64,000 nt of DNA from Leucobacter sp. cx-328 (GCF_014530035.1 NZ_JACVMX010000005.1:1-64000); one strand, 5' to 3'; numbered from the stretch's first letter, positions 21,266 through 29,639 are shown. The notes: generated from the sequence alone by a model not told the origin. Program-made: numbers and translations.

Positions 21266-22105
21266 TTACGCGCCGACCTTGCTACGAGCAAAGCCAACGA
21301 TCTTGATGCCAGCTGCCTCAGCAACAGCCTTCACGTCGCGCTTGTCAGCGTCGAGTGCGTGAATCTGCTCGGTGAGAACAACCTGCTTGAAGAACGCGTT
21401 CAGGCGGCCTTCAACGATCTTCGGGAGTGCAGCCTCAGGCTTGCCCTCGTTACGCGAAATCTCGGTAACGATCTCGCGCTCCTTGTCGACGTCTGCAGCG
21501 GGAACCTCATCGCGGTTCACGTACAGGGGGTCAGCGAACGAGATGTGACGTGCGATGCTGAGCGCTGCGTCTGCAGCCTCTGCCGACTCACCTTCGTAGC
21601 CAACGACAACGCCGATCTGCGGGGGCAGATCCTTCGAGGTGCGGTGGAGGTAAACCGAGGTAGCGGGAGCCTCAACGCGGGTCACCTTACGGAGAACGAT
21701 ACGCTCACCGATGATTGCCGATTCGTCAGTGATGACGTCTGCAACGGTCTTGCCGTCGAGATCAGCCGCGAGGCCAGCCTCTGCGTCAGCTGCACCTGCT
21801 GCTGCAATTGCGTCGAGAACCTTCTCGCTGAGTGCAACGAACTTCTCGTTCTTTGCAACGAAGTCGGTCTCGCAAACGAGCTCGATCATGGTTGCTGCGC
21901 CCTCGGTCTCGCGCACTGCGACGAGTCCTTCGGTAGCCTCGCGGCCCTCACGCTTAGCAACGCCCTTGATGCCCTTCAGGCGAAGGATCTCAATTGCCTT
22001 CTCGATGTCACCGTCTGCCTCGACGAGTGCGTTCTTGCTGTCCATCATGCCGGCGCCAAGGCGCTCGCGCAGTTCCTTCACAGCGGCCATGGTTACTGCA
22101 GCCAT
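21266..22105 (-). CDS. tsf: elongation factor Ts
   Basis: EF-Ts exchanges GDP for GTP on EF-Tu. VKELRERLGAGMMDSKNAL is the canonical N-terminal UBA-like motif, and ELVCETDFVAKNEKF opens the core domain. The longer frame upstream is not used: the ATG at 22105 has a GAAGGAGT ribosome binding site and matches the family start, giving 279 residues. It follows rpsB behind a hairpin. Confidence 0.97.
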   Translation of the reverse strand: MAAVTMAAVKELRERLGAGMMDSKNALVEADGDIEKAIEILRLKGIKGVAKREGREATEGLVAVRETEGAATMIELVCETDFVAKNEKFVALSEKVLDAIAAAGAADAEAGLAADLDGKTVADVITDESAIIGERIVLRKVTRVEAPATSVYLHRTSKDLPPQIGVVVGYEGESAEAADAALSIARHISFADPLYVNRDEVPAADVDKEREIVTEISRNEGKPEAALPKIVEGRLNAFFKQVVLTEQIHALDADKRDVKAVAEAAGIKIVGFARSKVGA

Positions 22106-22127
22106 GTGTGACTCCTTCATGTCTATG

Positions 22128-22163
22128 GAAACCGCGGGGTACTTTTCAGCACCCCGCGGTTTC
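22128..22163 (-). terminator. hairpin between rpsB and tsf
   Basis: A perfect 13-bp stem (GAAACCGCGGGGT and its complement) with a 10-base loop between the rpsB stop and the tsf start. An attenuator between these two genes is common in bacteria; I infer partial termination that sets the S2 to EF-Ts ratio. Confidence 0.75.
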
Positions 22164-22233
22164 ATGTGTCTTGACTAAATCCTACGTTCAATAGATGAAC
22201 GGAGGAAAGATCAGAGGTAATTACGAAAGGTAA

Positions 22234-23037
22234 TTACTCAGCTGCGGGAGCAGCTGCCTCAGCCTCAGCCTCAGCGGGCTTGTCAGCGTTGAGGAGCTCA
22301 ACTTCCCACTCAGCGAGGGGCTCAGCTGCTGCGCCTTCAGCGGGCTTCTGGTGGCGCTCCATGAGGCCCTCAGCAGCTGCGTCAGCGATAACACGGGTGA
22401 GCAGTGCAACCGAACGGATTGCGTCATCGTTGCCCGGGATGGGGTAGGTGACGTCGTCGGGATCGCAGTTGGTGTCGAGGATAGCGATAACGGGGATACC
22501 CAGCTTCTTCGCCTCGTCGATTGCGAGGTGCTCCTTCTTGGTGTCAACAACCCAGATAGCCGAAGGGGTCTTCGTCATGTGACGGATACCACCGAGGGTC
22601 TTCTGGAGCTTGTCGAGCTCACGCTTCTTGAGGAGGAGCTCCTTCTTGGTGAAGCCCGAGGTGGTGCCCTCGAAGTCGAGCTGCTCGAGCTCCTTCATGC
22701 GCTCCAGGCGACCGGTAACGGTCTGGAAGTTGGTGAGGAGGCCACCGAGCCAGCGCTGGTTCACGTAAGGCTGGTTAACGCGAGTCGACTGCTCAGCAAT
22801 TGCTTCCTGAGCCTGCTTCTTGGTGCCGACGAAAAGAATCGAGCCGCCGCGTGCAACGGTGTTCTTTACGAAGTCGTATGCAGAATCGATGTAACCGAGG
22901 GTCTGCTGCAGGTCGATGATGTAGATACCCGAACGCTCGGTGAAAATGAAGCGCTTCATCTTCGGGTTCCAACGACGGGTCTGGTGACCGAAGTGGACGC
23001 CGCTGTCGAGCAGCTGGCGCATGGTAACGACTGCCAT
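22234..23037 (-). CDS. rpsB: 30S ribosomal protein S2
   Basis: S2 is a structural protein of the small ribosomal subunit. [35 protein letters not shown] and [12 protein letters not shown] are unmistakable. The ATG at 23037 has AAGGAG upstream; the longer frame is the leader. 267 residues, with an Ala/Glu-rich acidic tail typical of actinobacteria. Confidence 0.98.
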   Translation of the reverse strand: MAVVTMRQLLDSGVHFGHQTRRWNPKMKRFIFTERSGIYIIDLQQTLGYIDSAYDFVKNTVARGGSILFVGTKKQAQEAIAEQSTRVNQPYVNQRWLGGLLTNFQTVTGRLERMKELEQLDFEGTTSGFTKKELLLKKRELDKLQKTLGGIRHMTKTPSAIWVVDTKKEHLAIDEAKKLGIPVIAILDTNCDPDDVTYPIPGNDDAIRSVALLTRVIADAAAEGLMERHQKPAEGAAAEPLAEWEVELLNADKPAEAEAEAAAPAAE

Positions 23038-23364
23038 GGTCGTCTCCTTGTAAATCAGGCGCGCAAAAAGCACGCTCATACGGTTTTCAACGATCGCGGT
23101 GCGATCGAAGCCTGGTGCCCGTGAGCTCAACCGCCACTCACCAAATTGGTGTGCGGACCGATGGCATCACCCACTGAAGTGGGCACGCGAAGTCACCTCT
23201 TCCGAGATGCCAGTCCAGCTTACCACCATTTCGTCACTCACTTCGACGCCTCAGCGTTGCTCGCATATCGAGTTTGCCGCGATCTTTCGGTACTTATTCA
23301 CAAAGCGAGGTGATCGCACTTCTGAGCTGGCAGTTTTCTTCACACTACCGACAGGAGGTTACCC
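23038..23364. promoter_or_regulatory. divergent rpsB / yraN upstream region
   Basis: No gene. It must hold the promoter and leader of rpsB (leftward) and the promoter of yraN-comM-dprA (rightward). Short inverted repeats occur (ACCAAATTGGT near 23137; CCCACTGAAGTGGG near 23169), which could be part of an rpsB leader fold. I cannot place exact promoter boxes. The yraN start has a strong AGGAGG. Confidence 0.5.
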
Positions 23365-23739
23365 ATGAATGAAGAAAACTCACGTCGAAAATCTCAAGCG
23401 CTTGGTGCGCGTGGCGAGGCACTGGCGGCCAGGTTTCTCGTAGCGAAAGGGTACACAGTGTTAGCGCGTAATTGGCGTACGCAGCACGGTGAACTCGATC
23501 TGATCGTGTCGAAGGCTGGCACCGTCGTCGCGGTTGAGGTGAAGACCAGACGTGGACTCAACCACGGCCATCCGCTCGAAGCCATCACCGCCCGAAAGTG
23601 TGCACGCCTCAAGCGACTGCTCCTCGAGTGGGTGCAGAAGCAACGCATGCCACACCCCCATTTGCGTATTGATGCGATCGGCATCACGCTGCGCGATGAC
23701 GAAACACCACGAATCGACCATCTGCGAGGCATCCAATGA
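23365..23739 (+). CDS. YraN family endonuclease-like protein (UPF0102)
   Basis: A 124-residue member of the YraN/UPF0102 family with a restriction-endonuclease-like fold. ALAARFLVAKGYTVLARNWR and GELDLIVSKAGTVVAVEVKTR hold the E-D-ExK metal site pattern. Its role is not settled. It overlaps comM by four bases (ATGA), the usual arrangement, and begins the transformation-linked operon yraN-comM-dprA that the element splits. Confidence 0.9.
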   Translation: MNEENSRRKSQALGARGEALAARFLVAKGYTVLARNWRTQHGELDLIVSKAGTVVAVEVKTRRGLNHGHPLEAITARKCARLKRLLLEWVQKQRMPHPHLRIDAIGITLRDDETPRIDHLRGIQ

Positions 23740-25238
23740 CGCGCGTCTGTCGCGCAGCGACCATCGCGCTCACCGGCCTCTCCGGCAGTGCGGTCTATGT
23801 AGAGGCCGCGGTGAACCAGCAGCTGCCGGGCATGGCGATCATCGGCCTCCCAGATGCTGCACTGGCGGAGGCGAAGCTGCGCGTACGAACTGCCGCGACC
23901 CAATCCGGGCTTTCGCTCTCAAGCAGGTTCATTACCGTGAACCTCGCCCCAGCAGCGCTCCCGAAGCATGGCACCGGGTTCGACCTTGCTATTGCACTCT
24001 CGGTGCTCTCAGCATCTGGGCACCTCCCGAGTTCGCAGCTCGCGACCACCGCTCACTTCGGCGAGCTCGGGCTAGACGGCACCCTTCGACGCCCCAATGG
24101 ACTCTTGAGCGCAGTGCTCGCAGCCCGCGACCTCGGATTTCGGAAAGTGATGGTGCCATCGGCATCATTCAGTGAGGCGCAACTCATCCCCGATATCGAG
24201 GTCATCGCTGTGCCTGATCTGCGCAGCGCTGTTGCGTGGCACCACGGCGAGCAGGTTTCCCAGGGCTTCACTCACCCAGCACCGTCGCGATCCTTACAGC
24301 TCCTGCCAGAAGCCACCAACCTGCACTCTCTGGATATGGCTGAGGTCACAGGCCAGGCCGATGCGATCGAGGCACTCGTTGTCGCAGCAGCCGGGAGGCA
24401 TCACCTTGCTATGGTCGGCCCGCCAGGCGCAGGCAAGACCCTACTTGCCACCAGACTCCCTTCTCTCCTGCCAGACTTGTCCGGGCAAGAGTCCCTCATG
24501 GCAAGCAGCATTGCGTCGCTTGGTGGCACGCCAGTGTTCGAACTCGTCACGCGCCCACCATTTGAGTCACCGCACCACACGGCAACCAGTGCTTCCCTCG
24601 TTGGGGGTGGGCAGTCAGCCGTTCCACGTATCGGCGCGATCACCCGAGCCTGTCACGGCGTGCTGTTTCTCGATGAAGCACCGGAGTTCAAAAAGGACGT
24701 ACTCGAGGCACTTCGACAGCCACTCGAATCGGGAAGTATCGAAATCCATCGCGCAAATATGCGAACAACCTTTCCCGCCCGCACCCAACTCGTGCTGGCA
24801 GCGAATCCATGCCCGTGCGGGAAAGCAGGCTCACCTGAAACCGCGCTCCAGTGCGAGTGCACTCCTCAGATCCGACGCCGTTATCTCCGCAAGCTCTCAG
24901 GACCACTTGCAGACCGCATAGATCTCCAACTGTCGGTCCGCCGTGTCTCAACAGTTGCCAGACCTGCGACCGCAGGCCTTGACGCGATCGCAGAACACAG
25001 TAGCGCTGCACTGAGAGAAAAGGTCACTCTGGCGCGTGAGCGATCCGCCCACCGGCTTCGGGAAACACCATGGCGAGTGAACGCAGACGTTCCAGGAGAC
25101 TGGCTGCGCGGTCTGACGCTCCGCCTCCCGAGCGAGGAGACGGCCGTGCTCGACCAAGCTTTGCGTCGCGGGTCAATCACGATGCGCGGCTACGACCGAG
25201 TACTCCGACTGCACAATACAACGTTTTTGCGTATGTGA
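23736..25238 (+). CDS. comM: ComM/YifB ATPase, C-terminus replaced by element DNA
   Basis: ComM is a hexameric AAA+ helicase (Mg-chelatase family) that drives branch migration during natural transformation. Seen: the N-terminal YifB domain (GLPDAALAEAKLRVR), Walker A MVGPPGAGKT at 228-235, LFLDEAPEF as Walker B and NPCPCGKAG. The authentic protein runs to Arg491 in RGYDRVLR. The last nine residues (LHNTTFLRM) are encoded by the inserted element. The true end, 31 residues beginning VAWTVSDLSG, is found at 56627-56722. The split product lacks the final helix of the lid region and is probably impaired, though this is not shown. Confidence 0.93.
   Translation: MTRVCRAATIALTGLSGSAVYVEAAVNQQLPGMAIIGLPDAALAEAKLRVRTAATQSGLSLSSRFITVNLAPAALPKHGTGFDLAIALSVLSASGHLPSSQLATTAHFGELGLDGTLRRPNGLLSAVLAARDLGFRKVMVPSASFSEAQLIPDIEVIAVPDLRSAVAWHHGEQVSQGFTHPAPSRSLQLLPEATNLHSLDMAEVTGQADAIEALVVAAAGRHHLAMVGPPGAGKTLLATRLPSLLPDLSGQESLMASSIASLGGTPVFELVTRPPFESPHHTATSASLVGGGQSAVPRIGAITRACHGVLFLDEAPEFKKDVLEALRQPLESGSIEIHRANMRTTFPARTQLVLAANPCPCGKAGSPETALQCECTPQIRRRYLRKLSGPLADRIDLQLSVRRVSTVARPATAGLDAIAEHSSAALREKVTLARERSAHRLRETPWRVNADVPGDWLRGLTLRLPSEETAVLDQALRRGSITMRGYDRVLRLHNTTFLRM
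25190..25226 (+). other. attL, left junction of the element in comM
   Basis: The comM codons CTC CGA are followed by foreign sequence (CTGCACAATACAACG). The GA at 25207-25208 is the only sequence shared at the equivalent place in the right junction. It is therefore the inferred crossover dinucleotide. Confidence 0.8.
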
Positions 25239-25341
25239 ACAACAGCGGGGAAACCCCAGATCAGCACATGGTTCCTGCCACTCGCAGCCGCTCGGCTGCT
25301 GCCGCACAGGGAGGGTTTCCCTCCTCCAGGAGGTGCTCGGC

Positions 25342-25395
25342 ATGAGCGAGAAGGCGTCCGTGGCCGTGCTCGGCGGAGCGGGTGTGGGCCGCTGA
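25342..25395 (+). CDS. possible 17-residue leader peptide
   Basis: A tiny frame (MSEKASVAVLGGAGVGR) with a very good AGGAGG site 9 bases before its ATG, ending at the first GTTAC-type inverted repeat. It could be a leader peptide or chance. Weakly supported. Confidence 0.25.
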   Translation: MSEKASVAVLGGAGVGR

Positions 25396-25883
25396 GCGTA
25401 ACGGAACGAGCGTTACGCTCCCCGATGGGTTGAGAAACCGCGGAATCATGCGGCAGAACGGGGCGTCGGAGCACGCGAGCGGCGGTGCGGTCGAATGGTG
25501 GCGTTACAGCTGCGAAACGGCGAGATCCGCGGAATCATGCGGTAGAACGAGGTGCGTAACGCTGTAACGCTGAAAACGCGAAACCTTTAGCTACAGAGCG
25601 CGTAAGTGCACGCATGGCATGGTCGTTGGTCTTGATATTTAACTTCTCTCTATACTATTTCCCCAGAACGAGCGTTACACCGTTACATTCAAGAAAAAAC
25701 CCTGGTCAGAGGCTGTTTCATTTGTAACCCTGCTGTAACACCACGAGGCCCGGCGTTACAAAACCGGCTTCCCAGCCCCGGCGAGCAGACTCCCAGCGCG
25801 AAGAAACCCCTGGTAAACGAGCAGAAACGCGCACCTCGCGAGCCGCGGGGCCAGCGTTACTACACGGCCAGAAGCAGCGTTAC
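25394..25883. repeat. array of twelve GTTAC/GTAAC motifs
   Basis: The pentamer GTTAC or its complement occurs at 25398, 25412, 25503, 25556, 25564, 25674, 25682, 25724, 25735, 25755, 25856 and 25879. About one would be expected by chance in this length. Most are CGTTAC or GCGTTAC. The first two form a perfect 10-bp inverted repeat (GAGCGTAACG / CGTTACGCTC, spacer 7), and two pairs sit in tandem 8 bases apart. An AT-rich stretch (25632-25660) lies inside. It looks like a binding-site array for a DNA-binding protein: recombination accessory sites, partition site or iteron-type origin. Confidence 0.7.
25438..25552. repeat. 26-bp direct repeat, two copies
   Basis: Copies at 25438-25463 and 25527-25552 share CCGCGGAATCATGCGG followed by YAGAACGRGG, with two differences. 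They are 89 bases apart and lie inside the GTTAC array. Confidence 0.75.
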
Positions 25884-26126
25884 GCAGCCCCTAGTAGCCC
25901 GCACCCATGCAGCCGTCCGCACGAGCTCCCTCATGCACGAGGGGCTCTCCCTCCCCAGCCCGGCCGAGGCGCAGCGGGAGCTCAGCCGCGGCCCCAGGAA
26001 ACGCAGCGGCCACGCAGCGGGAGCGGAGTGGCTGCGCCCCGAGGCCCCTCCGGGCGCTCAACACGACGCGCGACACGCCGTACCGGCCATCGCTTCGCGT
26101 TGTAGATCGTTTCGCCTAGCCTGTGA

Positions 26127-26210
26127 GCAGTCGTTGAGACTCATACCGCGACTGCCTTTCAGAGGGCCGCTCCAAGACTCGGACTCCACGGAGCGGCCCT
26201 CGACTTTTCT
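26127..26210 (+). ncRNA. candidate small RNA with terminator
   Basis: No open frame explains this segment. It begins with a stem GCAGTCG / CGACTGC (26127-26133, 26149-26155), then a 12-bp stem (GAGGGCCGCTCC, 26162-26173 with 26190-26201) followed by ACTTTTCTT, a textbook rho-independent terminator. A TAGCCT hexamer at 26117 could be a -10 box. A strong plus-strand terminator with no gene before it implies a short transcript, here about 85 bases. Confidence 0.45.
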
Positions 26211-26275
26211 TCCGCCTCCGGCAGTGCTTGTTTATCCTTGCCTCCGGGAGGCATCAGAGCGCTCCTATGCAACGA

Positions 26276-26309
26276 GCCCCGCGGCATCACGCTGCGGGGT
26301 CTGCTTTTC
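26276..26309. terminator. terminator-like hairpin
   Basis: A 10-bp stem with G-U pairs (26276-26285 with 26291-26300) followed on the plus strand by CTGCTTTTC. It overlaps the stop of the leftward zinc-ribbon gene and may serve both strands. Confidence 0.6.
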
Positions 26310-26520
26310 ACCGCAGGTGCTCGAACGGATCAACAACCGAGTGCACGCCGTGCTCAGGGCACGAGAACGCCACCCTGATGCCGTCACCCACGCCGGCGTC
26401 GAAGGGCTCCGGCACGCAGTCGCGGCCGCACTCCTGGCATGTGCGGTACTGCTCCACGCCCGAGCTGTCGCCGACGCGGACCTCCAGGTTGTCGGGGACC
26501 TCAATACCATCGTCGCTCAT
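26308..26520 (-). CDS. small zinc-ribbon protein, paralogue A
   Basis: A 70-residue acidic protein with CQECGRDC and, 20 residues later, FSCPEHGVHS. This is a four-cysteine/histidine pattern that should bind one zinc. The function is unknown. It is clearly related to the protein at 30102-30281: the segments YRTC-x-ECG-x-DC, IRVAFSCPEHG-x-HSV and DPFE agree. The two therefore arose by duplication in or before this element. Such mini-proteins are common in actinobacterial phages and plasmids. Confidence 0.7.
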   Translation of the reverse strand: MSDDGIEVPDNLEVRVGDSSGVEQYRTCQECGRDCVPEPFDAGVGDGIRVAFSCPEHGVHSVVDPFEHLR

Positions 26521-26578
26521 GAATCGACCATATCCGCACCGTGCTCGCTGCTGTCAAGGTCGAGCACTGCTTGAAAAC

Positions 26579-26611
26579 AAGAACCCCGAGGCATCGCGCC
26601 TCGGGGTTCTT
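26579..26611. terminator. strong hairpin terminator
   Basis: A perfect 14-bp stem (AAGAACCCCGAGGC and its complement, loop ATCGC). The minus strand continues into GTTTTC, so it is better as a leftward terminator. It insulates the ssb operon from the left end of the element. Confidence 0.7.
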
Positions 26612-26621
26612 GCGTCTACTC

Positions 26622-26769
26622 CGCTCGCCTGCGCGAGCGAGGAAGCGAATGTTGGGGCCGGGCACAGCCCGTCCCGGGAGAAGTGGTGACAAGAGCATCC
26701 CGCAGGGATGCGGCAGAGCGCACAGGCAGCCCTACGGGCTGTGGCTCTGTTGGCATCACCGCAACAGAA
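26622..26769 (+). promoter_or_regulatory. hairpin-rich leader of the ssb operon
   Basis: Four perfect short stems in a row: CGCTCGC/GCGAGCG (26622-26639), CGGGC/GCCCG (26659-26671), GCATCCC/GGGATGC (26695-26711) and CAGCCC/GGGCTG (26727-26741). There is no clear Shine-Dalgarno sequence just before the ATG. The same style of leader occurs before several other operons of the element. Confidence 0.55.
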
Positions 26770-27108
26770 ATGAGCACAACTATGCCTGAGCAGAAGCAAG
26801 CACAGCAGCGGATCACCGTGTCCGGCGTCGTCGGGGACACGGTCAAGTACGGCACCACGAAGCTGGGCCAGCCCTACATCTCATTCGAGATCGCGGTCCA
26901 GGAGGGTCCACGTCGCGGCGCGAAGCGCACCGTGTACTACACAGTGAACGCGTTCCGGCAGCTCGCCGTGAACGCATCGCAGAGCATCAAGCCGGGCGAC
27001 CGTCTGCTCGTGACCGGCACGGTCAAGGAGATGCTCTGGCAGCGGCCTGACCGCCTCGTCAGCCAGCGCACCATCACCGCCGAGCGCATGGGCCATGACC
27101 TGTCCTAG
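26770..27108 (+). CDS. ssb: single-stranded DNA-binding protein
   Basis: A 112-residue OB-fold protein related to SSB: ITVSGVVGDTVKYGTTKLGQPYISF, then the RTVYYTVNAFRQLA core strand and KPGDRLLVTGTVKE. It is shorter than housekeeping SSB and lacks the long Gly-rich tail with the acidic tip that recruits partners, so it is an element-type SSB. The start may be the ATG at 26770 or 26782 (MPEQ). It begins the operon that also encodes the DprA-like protein, which suggests that the two handle single-stranded DNA of the element together (inference). Confidence 0.85.
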   Translation: MSTTMPEQKQAQQRITVSGVVGDTVKYGTTKLGQPYISFEIAVQEGPRRGAKRTVYYTVNAFRQLAVNASQSIKPGDRLLVTGTVKEMLWQRPDRLVSQRTITAERMGHDLS

Positions 27109-27168
27109 GGCATCAGCGCGTTCAATCGCGCAGAAGAAGACATCGAAGACGCATAAGGAGACCCGACC

Positions 27169-27552
27169 ATGACCACCCAACTCACCCCCTACGACACCGG
27201 CGACCGCCTGGAGCCGCAGCCCTGGCCGCTGGAGAGCGACGACCACTATGGCCTCGTCGACCTCGACAACGACGAGAGCGCCACGGTGTTCACCATCAGC
27301 GGCAAGCGCCTAGATGACAACACAGCCAACAGGACCGCTGACGGCTCGCCCGGGTACCTGCTGAGCGTCAGCACGTACAGCGACGACACAGCCGTCGAGA
27401 TCGACGGCGACAGAGTCCTCGTTCTCGACGAGGACACCCTCGCGGGCCTCAACACTCTCGTCGAGCTCGCCGAGCAGGGTACTGCCGTCGACGCCGACGC
27501 CTGGCGCCTCGTTCAAGGAACCATCAAGAAGATTCAAGGAGCACGACCATGA
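27169..27552 (+). CDS. hypothetical acidic protein in the ssb-dprA operon
   Basis: A 127-residue, strongly acidic protein with no family I recognise. It starts after AAGGAG (8 bases) and its stop overlaps the next start (ATGA). It is rich in Asp/Thr and looks soluble. Its position between SSB and the DprA-like gene suggests a role in the same process, but nothing in its sequence shows which. Confidence 0.75.
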   Translation: MTTQLTPYDTGDRLEPQPWPLESDDHYGLVDLDNDESATVFTISGKRLDDNTANRTADGSPGYLLSVSTYSDDTAVEIDGDRVLVLDEDTLAGLNTLVELAEQGTAVDADAWRLVQGTIKKIQGARP

Positions 27553-28136
27553 AAGCACAGCCCACCGTCCTCCGCGCCACGAGCAGCGCTAATTTCCTCG
27601 CCGCGCTGCCCCGGCTCACGGGCATGACCGCGCCCGAGAGCTGCTTCGTCGTGCTGTTCAACGGCAAGCGCACGCTCGGCGCAGCCCGCATCGACCTGCC
27701 GCCGCTGGAACAGCTAGAGCGCCCCGGTGACGAGATCGAGCACTGGCTGCGCCAGATGGCCGAGATCGCCCTCAAAGGCGACGCCGTGGCCGTTGTAGTC
27801 AACACTGACGCTCAGCTCTCCAAGCAGCCCGTGTCGAGCCCGCACGGCACGCTCACAGGCGTGCTGGCTGATGTCTTACACGCTGCCGGCGCCTCAGTTC
27901 GCGACGCCCTCGTGGTTGCATCCGACGGCTGGGCGAGCTTCGTCGGGACGAACTTTCCAGAGCTACATAGCCTCGACGAGATCCAGCAGAGCCCGCTCTA
28001 CGACCCTGACCACGTGCTGCTCGGTGTCGACGAGTGGCGCGCCCAGCACCCCGGCCGGACGGCCGAGGACCCCAACGAGATCACAAATATGACGGCGCAG
28101 ATGTGCGCCTCCGGCAGTCAGGAGAACAGATCATGA
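27549..28136 (+). CDS. DUF4192-like protein
   Basis: A 195-residue protein whose opening (SSANFLAALPRLTGMTAPESCFVV, shortened here) and DAVAVVVNTDAQ segment resemble the DUF4192 family of actinobacteria, whose function is unknown. The match is by eye and moderate. It overlaps both neighbours by four bases, so translation is coupled to the DprA-like protein. Confidence 0.7.
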   Translation: MKAQPTVLRATSSANFLAALPRLTGMTAPESCFVVLFNGKRTLGAARIDLPPLEQLERPGDEIEHWLRQMAEIALKGDAVAVVVNTDAQLSKQPVSSPHGTLTGVLADVLHAAGASVRDALVVASDGWASFVGTNFPELHSLDEIQQSPLYDPDHVLLGVDEWRAQHPGRTAEDPNEITNMTAQMCASGSQENRS

Positions 28137-29083
28137 GCACCAGAGACGCAGACCTCCTCGCGCGCTTCGCCTGGAGCCGCATCATCGAGCCCGGCGACCG
28201 CGCAGCCGCTGCGCTGATGAACGCCTTCGGCGCGGCAGAGGCACTGCAGCGACTCGCCGCCATCGACGAGCAGATCAAGAAGCGAATAGTGAACGCGTCC
28301 TACGCGCCGCTCGCTGAGAAGTGGCTCGCCCGTCACGACATGTCGCAGGCCCAGCGCGAGCTGGAGAAGGCACTGGCCGCAGGTCTCACGGCTCTGCTGC
28401 CCGGCGACGAGCTCTGGCCTGCGCGCCTCGGCGACCAAGAAAGCGCAGACCCGCTCGCACCGGCTCAGCCCCTCATGCTCTGGGCTCGCGGCGACGTTGC
28501 GTTGCTCCAGAAGCCGAGCCTTGCGATCACCGGGGCCCGCGCCTGCACCGGCTACGGCGAGCACGTGACCCGCGAGATCGCAGATCACGCAGCGCAGCAC
28601 AGCGTCACCGTGCTGGCTGGCGCCTCCTACGGCATCGACGGCGCGGCTCACCGTGCTGCACTGGCGGCCGGCGGCAAGACCGTCGCGGTGCTTGCGAGCG
28701 GAGTGGACAGAGCCTATCCCGCAGGCCACCGAGAGCTCATCGAGCGGATCGCGGAGCAGGGCTTGGTCGTCAGCGAGATACCTCCCGGCACCGCGCCCAC
28801 GCGGCACAGGTTCCAGATGCGCGGTCGGATCATCGCAGCGCTGGCGGGCGCAGTGGTCATTCCCGAGGCGGGCCTGCGCTCTGGCGCGCTGCGGGTGGCA
28901 CAGCAGGCGCACGGCATCGGCAGGCCCGTCGGCGCTGTGCCGGGTCCCGTCACCAGCGCAGCGAGTGCGGGCTGCCACATGCTCCTGCAGCAGGGCACAG
29001 CGCAGCTGGTTGCAGACGGCGAGGAAGCGCTCGCCTTCATCATGCGGAGCAACGGTTGCAACGAAGAAGGAGTACCAGCATGA
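28133..29083 (+). CDS. element-encoded DprA/Smf-like protein
   Basis: A 316-residue relative of DprA, the protein that in transformation protects incoming single-stranded DNA and loads RecA. The Rossmann-type core is complete: ITGARACTGYGEHVTREIA, GASYGIDGAAHRAAL, VLASGVDRAYPAGH, PPGTAPTRHRFQMRGRIIAA and EAGLRSGALRVA. It resembles the chromosomal DprA at 56719 through the core but stops soon after it and lacks the C-terminal winged-helix domain. The start at 28133 overlaps the previous stop. It probably acts on DNA of the element or on DNA entering the cell; a defence or anti-defence role is also possible, since DprA-like folds occur in several such systems. Role inferred. Confidence 0.9.
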   Translation: MSTRDADLLARFAWSRIIEPGDRAAAALMNAFGAAEALQRLAAIDEQIKKRIVNASYAPLAEKWLARHDMSQAQRELEKALAAGLTALLPGDELWPARLGDQESADPLAPAQPLMLWARGDVALLQKPSLAITGARACTGYGEHVTREIADHAAQHSVTVLAGASYGIDGAAHRAALAAGGKTVAVLASGVDRAYPAGHRELIERIAEQGLVVSEIPPGTAPTRHRFQMRGRIIAALAGAVVIPEAGLRSGALRVAQQAHGIGRPVGAVPGPVTSAASAGCHMLLQQGTAQLVADGEEALAFIMRSNGCNEEGVPA

Positions 29084-29325
29084 GCACCACCACGTTCGAG
29101 CTCACTCAAGGAGAGGCAGCCTGCGGCGTCGACCTGGAAGACGTCCATGCCCTGCGCGCGAGGGCGCTCGTCATCGACGGCGGTGGTGCCGTGGTGCTGC
29201 CCGCCGACCTTGCTCCGGCACTGACCGGGGCCGCGGCGAGGCTTGCGCTCGGCGGAGCAGTGGTATTCAGCGGGTTCAACCAGTTCGGCCAGCCTGTCTA
29301 CCGACGCGAGGAGACAGCGCGATGA
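29080..29325 (+). CDS. hypothetical small protein
   Basis: An 81-residue protein (MSTTTFELTQGEAACG at its start) with a central hydrophobic strand pattern (RALVIDGGGAVVLPADL). I do not recognise it. It overlaps both neighbours by four bases, so it is a true member of the ssb operon. Confidence 0.7.
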   Translation: MSTTTFELTQGEAACGVDLEDVHALRARALVIDGGGAVVLPADLAPALTGAAARLALGGAVVFSGFNQFGQPVYRREETAR

Positions 29326-29639
29326 CATGGAAGCTCATGCGCGAGGCTCTGAGGCTGCGATTCGGCGAGACCGAGCTGCAAGGCTCGCTTCATTACGACC
29401 CAGCCCAGCACGCACTGGAGATGCTGTTCCCCGACAGCGACAGCGAGATGCTCACGGTAGATCTGCTCGCGTCCGGCTACGTCGCGTACCCGGGCGAGGT
29501 GTTCGTCCGCGACTACAGCGAGCACAGCGGCCTGCCGGCGGCCCTTGTCGCAGCAGGTGTCTTCGGGGAGGTGGAAAAGCTCAGCGTCGGTCCCTTCAGC
29601 TCCAGCGTGAGCCGGATGCGTGTGATCGCTGCTGGTTGA
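29322..29639 (+). CDS. hypothetical protein, last gene of the ssb operon
   Basis: A 105-residue protein beginning MTWKLMREALRLRFGE. It looks like a single alpha/beta domain and I cannot assign a family. It overlaps the previous stop (ATGA) and is followed by a terminator 7 bases downstream, which defines the end of the operon. Confidence 0.75.
   Translation: MTWKLMREALRLRFGETELQGSLHYDPAQHALEMLFPDSDSEMLTVDLLASGYVAYPGEVFVRDYSEHSGLPAALVAAGVFGEVEKLSVGPFSSSVSRMRVIAAG

Noticed and set aside
25262-25474. Small frames on both strands at the left end of the element
   Set aside because: No ribosome sites and composition set by the repeat array; only the 17-codon frame at 25342 has a good site.
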